Assembly: GCA_000708835.1 (NCBI GenBank)
Contig: DF237332.1
Coordinates: 8,394-72,393 of the forward strand
Direction: 5' to 3'
Length of the DNA stretch: 64,000 nucleotides
DNA from: Klebsormidium nitens
Taxonomy: Eukaryota > Streptophyta > Klebsormidiophyceae > Klebsormidiales > Klebsormidiaceae
In this document: positions 57,852-64,000 of the stretch, in pieces
How positions within the stretch are numbered: the first letter of the stretch is position 1
Layout of the letters: each line of letters opens with the position of its first letter
The notes under the pieces: model-generated
Told to the model about the DNA's origin: nothing
Database searches by the model: none
The model's input: the letters and a program-made list of their open reading frames with translations, nothing else
Made by a program: the position numbers and the translations under genes

Positions 57852-59889
57852 TGACCGTCAAGATCTCAGAGTTAGCGCAATGCAGAGAAAAGAGGTTGGA
57901 CGTTTCAAGTGGTGGCTTTTCTGTGCGAGAGTTGAAGGCGTGCTAAGTTTGATGTAAGGGCTGCTGAACTAGCTTATGTCTTCACTTCTGCTGGCGGGCT
58001 CTGAAGCTATTGCCATTGGCGGAGGGGCGAAGGCTGTGCCTGAACGGGACCTGCAAAAGACACCACTGCATTGGTGCTTGAATCGCCTTCAAGGTCAATA
58101 CATCGTCCAAGAGAACAAATCCGCTTTTGCAGAGATCTTGAAGTCCAAGCTCAAGTTTTGAACCTCTGGCCAATTTGAATTTCCTGCTAGCTTCAAACAG
58201 GTAGCCGGAAGTACCTACCCGCCGGTGTAGGAGGGTCGACCGCCTGGAATCCAGGATGTAGACTGCTTGCAATCGATATCGGGGCCCGGTGCCTGAGAAC
58301 CGGTTCTCTAAATTGCAATATGGCGGCGGAGTGGAGTCTTCAGACTCTTCACCAGCGAAACGATCAAGCTCAGGTTTGCGAACTCTGGGGCCTGCCTTTT
58401 CAGATCTGCAGGACAACGCAAGTGTCTTTCAAAAGTCTTCCAACTTCAAGCAAGCACTTCCAGAGGAGCTGTGCCTGCTCTATCCAAAATTTTCAGACGC
58501 CACCTCTCCTAGCAGCCTCCGACTTTGCTTTCAAGACTGAAACTGAGCCCCCTCTCCTTGTGTAAGTTCGCAAAAAGTTGCGATGGCCGTCCGGTGGCAG
58601 GCGCAAGGCCAGCCTGCTGTCACCGATGAGTGGTTGAGCCAGGCAGCAAACTCGAGGCATCCGCCAGGTGAGTAGCCTTAACCGTCCGTTCGTGGTGGCA
58701 GTCTGCAAATCAAGCAAGTTTAGCAGTTCCAGTTCTTCACCGCAATGGTGGCACTGTTTCAGCATTTGACTTGTTGAGAGTGCGGAATGGATACCGCAAT
58801 TAGTACAGTCTTGTTCTAATGTTTGGTGGGAACATTTGATCCTGACTAATGTTACATTCTGATGCCCATTCTATTGGTGATGCTTCTGATAGCTGTGCGC
58901 CTGTGGGGAGCTTGAGTTGGATTATGTATATGTAGAGGCGGCACTCCGTTTCAGCTTGCGTCTTGCCGGATCATATGCGGCCTCCTTTGAGAACAAGACA
59001 GGCTGTAATATATACTTTGGCGGGAGTGACAGTTGAATCAATGCACAGACGGCGGCATTTTCAGCCCAAAGGGCCTATCTTGTTCTACTGGGGTTGTGTG
59101 TGCCAACTATCTTCCCAAGGCACGTCAGCTTTTGCAAGGCATCCCAAGATGAATGCGCTGGTGTATGCTGCTTGTGCTTGCAAAGTGTCCCGGGGAAGAT
59201 TCCGTTTGGATCTTGTTGTTTTGGTGGTGCTATGTTCAGTAGCGCTCACTTTCACGAGTGAGCACGGTCGTTCATAGGATTATGCTTGTTGAAATAGTCC
59301 ACAGGATCTAGACCGGCTTGCACTTAGACTGCTGTCCCTCAGAGCTATGCACTCTCAGTCCTCATGTTCGCAGCTGATTTGTAAGCTCCTAAAACAGGAG
59401 TGGTAGAGGACTTTGACTTTCTACACCATGATTGGAGGGCCCGCAAACAAACGTGGTTACGCGCCTGACAGAGCATGGAGTCTTTCGTCCTTCCTTGAAG
59501 AAATCATCCATCTGCTTGGACGCACCCCGTAACCATAATTTATGGAACATGAGAAAGATGGTTCACATGGAGTTTAGTACAGGACTTTTAAATGTCGACC
59601 GGCCACCACTAAGGCCCAGGAAAGCGCTTAACAAGGGGCGTTTGAGTGATGTTGAAACCCGCCTTTTTACAGAGGAGCGGCCCTCGGTTCGTGCGCACCG
59701 GTTGACCGGCACTCTCTGAGACACACGGGAAACGGCCAACATGATTCTGTAGAAGACGTTGATTGTCGATCCCCAGTATCTCGGTTAAGTGAGTCGAACC
59801 TCAAACCCTGCGTTTCTACAGAGGAGCGGCCCTCGGTGCGTGCGCACCGGTTGACTGGCGATCTCCGAGACACACGAGAAACGGCCAAC
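57852..59889. other. Divergent intergenic / 5' leader region
   Basis: Contains the presumed promoters of the DUF212 and eIF2B-alpha genes. An ATG at 58582 begins a 29-codon frame reaching a good donor (CGCCAG-GTGAGT at about 58669). It could be a small upstream exon, but I cannot join it in frame to the eIF2B coding sequence. Confidence 0.4.
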
Positions 59890-59895
59890 ATGAGC
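59662..59895 (+). repeat. Duplicated acceptor plus 5' leader of eIF2B-alpha exon 1
   Basis: TTTNTACAG-AGGAGCGGCCCTCGG, GTGCGCACCGGTTGAC and ACGGCCAACATGA occur at about 59663-59743 and again at about 59813-59893, roughly 150 bp apart. The second copy contains the real ATG (59890). The first copy's equivalent ATG (about 59740) is followed after two codons by a stop. Confidence 0.75.
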
Positions 59896-62800
59896 GTGGT
59901 GGAAGACTTTGACTACTGGCGGGGGAAGCCGGACCTGGCGGTGGCGGTGGCGGCCATTAAGGCGCTGACAGCTGTCATCAAACGGAGCAAAGCGACCACC
60001 ATGATGGGCCTCGAGATCGAGCTCAAGAGGGCGTCCGAGGAGCTCAAGGTGAGCGCCTGTGCGGACAATATCGGACACGTTTTGGACGCATGTGAACAAA
60101 GTCTCTATCTTTTGGAGACATTCTGGACATTTCTGGACACGCGTCAAACATGGACTCTGTTTGGGTGCTGAATATTGAACGGCAGTGAATGTTGTCCCTT
60201 ACAAGAGGGAGGCTCGCGAGTTGAAGAGGTCGGCCCTTCGAATGCACTCTGAGCGATCCGCGTATGCTTTACTGTTAGAACTCGGTGAACGCTGCAAAGC
60301 AAGCCCACGGCAACGCTGGACTGGAAACGAAACGAAGGAAGGCGTTTGAGGGTGTTCACCTCAGGGTTGTCTGCAACTGCTCTCTGATGCTCTTCGTCTT
60401 TCGTTCAGCGGCTGGGGCACGGCTCCTCAAATGACTCTCACAACTATGTTGACTCTCACAACTATAAAACAAGCTCTTGAACAGAGTAGCTGGTTTTCCC
60501 GGCAACTTCGGTATAGGCTTCACGTTCGTATAGTTTGCTTGGGGGCAAAGGGGCAATATGCGATACCTGAAAGCGTCTTCGGAACCACGAGAATCTTGGA
60601 CTCTTGACATGCTGTCAAGCTGGCCGTTTGGGTTCCCATTGAGGCTCGTTGTGAGCCGGTTGGACGAGCGTGCGTGAGCCTTCAACGTTCGTGTCCATTC
60701 GGGTGTCAATTCCTGTCAGACGTCACTAGTTGTGTCTTTGTGGCGCCCTTAACTTCCGGCATTCATCAGATACTGGCACCAGAAAGACTTGGAACGGAAG
60801 GAGCGGTTCCAGGTATCTGTGCGATCATGTCAACTTTTTCGCTACGAGCGCGGATTCACTGCACTTGAATCAGAACTAAAGAGCATACATTGTCGAAGCT
60901 TACGCGCCAGTCAAGATCCATGGAGCGTTCTTCGTCTTCCCAATCCAGAACCAAGTTTGGTCATCCATTTTTGGTAGCTTGTCAATTCCTGATAGTTCCT
61001 TCAAGAATCGCATCCGCAAGTGGGTGAGAAGAAGTGTGTCCTTCGTCAACACTCTGCCAGAAGATGACTCCGTTTCCGTCGCTTCAGGAGCGAGAAAAGT
61101 CGTCCATCTCACTTGCGGCGGGCTGCGAGTTGTTCCTGCGCTTTGTCACGCGGACGTCAGCACTGGAGCACGAGGACATCAACGCGGGGAAGGAGCGGCT
61201 CATCGAGCGGGGGGAACAGTTCTCGGAAATCTCCATTAAGGTGAGACTCTGCAGCCTGATTTGCTTCCTTTCGTAACGTCGTTCTTTCGGGGATCGTCTA
61301 AAACTGTATCGATTAGTTCATAGGATCCTTTTCATGCCAGTTTGATGTGGAACCTTCTGTCCGCGGAGGCACCACTTCCTTGGAGATCCTTGTGAGACTA
61401 TTCAGGCCGACTCTGTCAAACCTGTTGGGGCTTTTTGGGGGGAAACACGGAGTTCTTCATCAAGGTGAGACCTTTCAGCCCGGCGTGGGTCGATTCTGTG
61501 GGGTCCTTCCCTCCCCATTTTGACATTCTTCAAACCAGTCAATCCGTAGCGTTCTCCCACGCCAATCTGACATGAAAAACCAGTCCGCGGGGGAATGGTT
61601 TTCGGAGGTTTTTTACCACGGCGAGGTGTTCTCTGTCCAATCTGTAGGGTGCTTCCCGCACCCTCTTGGCGCAAGATCTGAAGTGGTGTTCTTAACCGGA
61701 GCTCGTTAATAGACGGCCAGCGATTCCTTGGAGCACTCAATCAAGGTAATACTTTGTAGTCCGCTTGGTCCGTTTACAGGTCCGTCCTTTACCCAGTTTG
61801 ACGTGAGCGGAATCAGTCGGTTTGTAGGGTCCTCACTAGCATCTTGGCTTATCGTCATCTCGCTAGGGTTTGATGAGTTGGAGGTCGCCCCTTTCTGCAG
61901 GCGCGGCAAACGATCTCCAAGGTGGGCGCGGACTTTGTGCGGGACGGGTGCACCATTCTGACGCACGGCGTGTCGAGGGTCGTGGTGTCGCTGCTCAAGC
62001 TGGCGGCGTCGCAAGGGAAACACTTCAGCGTCATCTGCCCAGGTGTGCCCATTTGAAAGTTACTCAGGTTTCGGTTATTCGTTTTTGGTTTCTTGTCTGT
62101 TAGTTTATGGTTATTTCCCCCCCCTTGTTTTCGGTTTTATTTTTAGTATTGGGTTTATGTCTGGTTTCCGTTTTTACTTTTTAGTTGATTTTTGGTTTAG
62201 CGTGTGCGGTTTACCAGGTTAAGAGCCTGAAAGTTCTGGACGAGCCAAACATTGCGTTGTGTCACGAAGGCGAGGGAAGCTGGACACGAAAACTTCTCGG
62301 CTGCAAGCGAAGGGACGAGTCATGTGTAAGTAGGTTCTCGTTTTCCGTGTTCGCTTCTTCATGCTCACTTCGAGGTATACTCGTCAAGCATTGTAACGGC
62401 AGCAATCCTCCAGAAGAAGGGCGCGCACTGCGCCGAGTTGCGGGATCCCCCTATGGAAGAAGGGATGAGAGGAACGAGCGCATTGAGACAACCCGGAAGC
62501 TGCTGGAAATGCTGAAACGCCCCTGTAAGCTGCCCAGCCATCTCTTAAACTTGAGTGCAGGATTCAAACGATGGCCCAACGCAAAAGAACTTCCAAGTAG
62601 TTGCCACTGATCGCTAGAGACCATTCTTGAGAAAATTCTTCTTACTGCTCAAAGAGCGTCGATACCTTCGTCGTTTGTTACTTCTTAAAGACAGACGGAC
62701 CGACGGCAAGCGAACTTGAACGGCAGAAGTTTGACGCTAGCAGCGGAGTCGTCGTTCGCTGCCAGCGTTTCTTTCTTGACGGTGTCAATGCTTCTTTCAG

Positions 62801-63959
62801 AGGGTGCGCCGAACGGAAAGGGCATCCAGACGGCACGCGAGCGGACAGGTGTCGGCATCCCGGTGACGCTGATCCTGGACACCGGCGTTGCTTACGTCAG
62901 AGACCACATTTGACACAGTCGTATGTCTCTTCGCTTATTGCTTTTCTCAACGCTGACACAGTGTCAACTTTTGTCCAGAGGGCCGGCCGGACGGCAAGGG
63001 CATCCAAACGGCACGCGAGCTGACAGCTGTCGGCATCCCGGTGACGCTGATCCTGGACACCGGCGTTGCTTACGTCATGGAGCGTGTCGACATGGTGCTG
63101 TGCGGTGCGGAGGGCGTGGTCGAGAGCGGCGGCATCATCAACAACCTGGGCACGTACCAGATCGCGGTCGTGGCGCGGGCTTTTAATAAGCCGGTGTACG
63201 TCGCCGCGGAGAGCTATAAGGTATGTGCGCCGTGCTTGCTCCGATACGTGGAAGCTTTGTGAACGCCTCCTTTTTGATGTTTGTCTCTGAAGTGCTTGCG
63301 ACGAATTTTGCTAATGTTTATTCAGACGCGAAGAAGTTTGGGTGACGCGAGCTTTCAATAAGCCGGTTTACGTCGCTGTAGAGAGTTACAAGGTGCGTAA
63401 GCGGGGCCTCTTGTAAACCGCTGTACAGTTTCCGCGAATCTCTTTTTTGTTTGGTGATTCCCTCTATGTTTCGTTTTTGAGATCATAGCACGCCAGAGTG
63501 GCCCGCGCGTTCAATAAGCCGGTGTTTGTCGCTGCAGAGACTTAATAAGTTACCGTTTGGTAAATGTCGCTCATTTTAGGGTGCCTGGATGGTGCGCGCG
63601 TTTGCCAAGTCGATGCTGATGCTGGTTGTCTTGGGGGGTGGCAAACAAGTCCGAAAGAGGCTATCAATACCAAGTCCGTTCTCGAGACCCGTTTCGTTGT
63701 CCGGAGGTCGAGGTTCCCTGGATCCAAACACAGGCGCGTGTTGGACGTGCAGTTTGCGCGGCTGTACCCGTTGGATCAACGAGATCTGCCCTACGATCCA
63801 AAGCCCGTCACCTTTGCCGAGCCGCTGCCGCCCAACATGAAGGTCGACAACCCGTCCCGAGACTACACGCCCCCTTCTTGTCTAACGCTGCTTTTCACGG
63901 ATCTAGGCGTTCTGACGCCTTCCGCCGTCAGTGATGAGCTCATCCAGCTGTACCTATGA
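59890..63959 (+). CDS. EIF2B1: Translation initiation factor eIF2B subunit alpha, 300 aa
   Basis: Exons: 59890-60048, 61088-61240, 61901-62042, 62979-63220, 63753-63959 (stop TGA). All phases close; 300 aa matches the usual length near 305. The helical N-terminal part includes KATTMMGLEIELKRASEELK and ISLAAGCELFLRFVTRTSAL. The Rossmann-like C-terminal half shows DGCTILTHGVSRVVVSLLK, EGRPDGKG, GAEGVVESGGIINNLGTYQI, KPVYVAAESYKFARLYPLDQ, and the conserved end LLFTDLGVLTPSAVSDELIQ. eIF2B is the cytosolic guanine-nucleotide exchange factor for eIF2; alpha joins beta and delta in the regulatory core that senses phosphorylated eIF2-alpha. Exons 2 and 4 have duplicated junction fragments in the flanking introns. 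Confidence 0.92.
61220..61760 (+). repeat. Degenerate copies of the exon-2 donor region in intron 2
   Basis: The exon-2 end (ATTAAG-GTGAGACTCTGCAG, donor after 61240) has weaker copies at about 61440-61480 (ATCAAG-GTGAGACCTTTCAG, donor after 61464) and 61735-61760 (ATCAAG-GTAATACTTTGTAG, after 61745). Confidence 0.6.
62791..63077 (+). repeat. Duplicated acceptor plus exon-4 start; potential poison exon
   Basis: A block of about 108 bp, including the acceptor (TTTCAG before 62801), is repeated 178 bp downstream at the real exon 4 (acceptor before 62979). The upstream copy encodes EGAPNGKGIQTARERTGVGI and so on in the correct phase, but then reads VRDHI and TGA at 62911-62913. Confidence 0.85.
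63170..63545 (+). repeat. Three copies of the exon-4 3' end in intron 4
   Basis: The segment coding FNKPVYVAAESYK plus donor (after 63220) recurs at about 63347-63392 (FNKPVYVAVESYK, donor GTGCGT) and at about 63498-63542 (FNKPVFVAAET then a stop, donor lost). Confidence 0.8.
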
Positions 63960-64000
63960 CAAACCTTGCAATAGGGTTTCTAATATGCTCGCTTGGGTTC

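Noticed and set aside
58582-58669. Short ATG-initiated frame reaching a good donor upstream of eIF2B-alpha
   Set aside because: Could be an upstream exon, but it does not join in frame to the coding sequence and matches nothing I know.
1-64000. CRISPR array, operons, rRNA or tRNA genes, complete transposon or viral insertion
   Set aside because: No regular short repeat-spacer array, no tRNA-like box pair, no rRNA sequence and no reverse transcriptase, integrase or transposase frame was seen; the gene structure is eukaryotic.

Overview
This is eukaryotic nuclear DNA, most likely from a streptophyte green alga or early-diverging land plant. Genes have many GC-rich exons and introns of about 100-1500 bp, mostly with GTGAG/GTAAG donors and YnCAG acceptors. 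The recognisable products are plant-type: a PHR2-like cryptochrome/photolyase, a TOC34-like plastid-import GTPase domain, a plastid thylakoid-type membrane protein, a DUF212 phosphatase-like membrane protein, an Mx/DRP4-like dynamin, a GOST-family seven-TM protein and eIF2B-alpha. The species cannot be fixed from the sequence alone. All gene models below were built by hand from ORFs and splice signals. Exon phases close in every full model except the dynamin, whose reading frame contains an in-frame stop.

Layout: 1-1600 (+), the 3' part of an unrecognised gene whose two long overlapping frames are joined by a -1 shift. 3076-6035 (-), an unprocessed, frameshifted tandem copy of the 3' end of the next gene. 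6725-23556 (-), one 14-exon gene for an unrecognised, mostly disordered and coiled-coil protein of about 3472 residues. 25337-32130 (+), an 11-exon gene joining a degenerate TOC34-like G domain to a PHR2-like photolyase domain. 34706-38310 (-), an Mx/DRP4-like dynamin with an in-frame TGA. 43045-50545 (-), a 12-exon GOST/GPR180-like seven-TM protein. 52538-53948 (+), a small plastid membrane protein. 55384-57851 (-), a DUF212 protein. 59890-63959 (+), eIF2B-alpha. The intervals between these hold no gene I can support. The genes are functionally unrelated neighbours, not an operon-like cluster.

Two observations stand out. The first is the TOC34-like/PHR2-like fusion: its splice phases are clean throughout, and its G domain keeps the P-loop but has lost the usual G3 and G4 signatures. 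The second is a recurrent pattern in which short tandem duplications, about 80-280 bp apart, begin or end exactly at exon-intron junctions. I find this in at least three exons of the giant gene, one of the photolyase gene and three places in eIF2B-alpha. The copies create extra splice acceptors or donors, a potential poison exon and potential alternative in-frame insertions. This resembles intron gain or exon creation by segmental tandem duplication caught at several stages.
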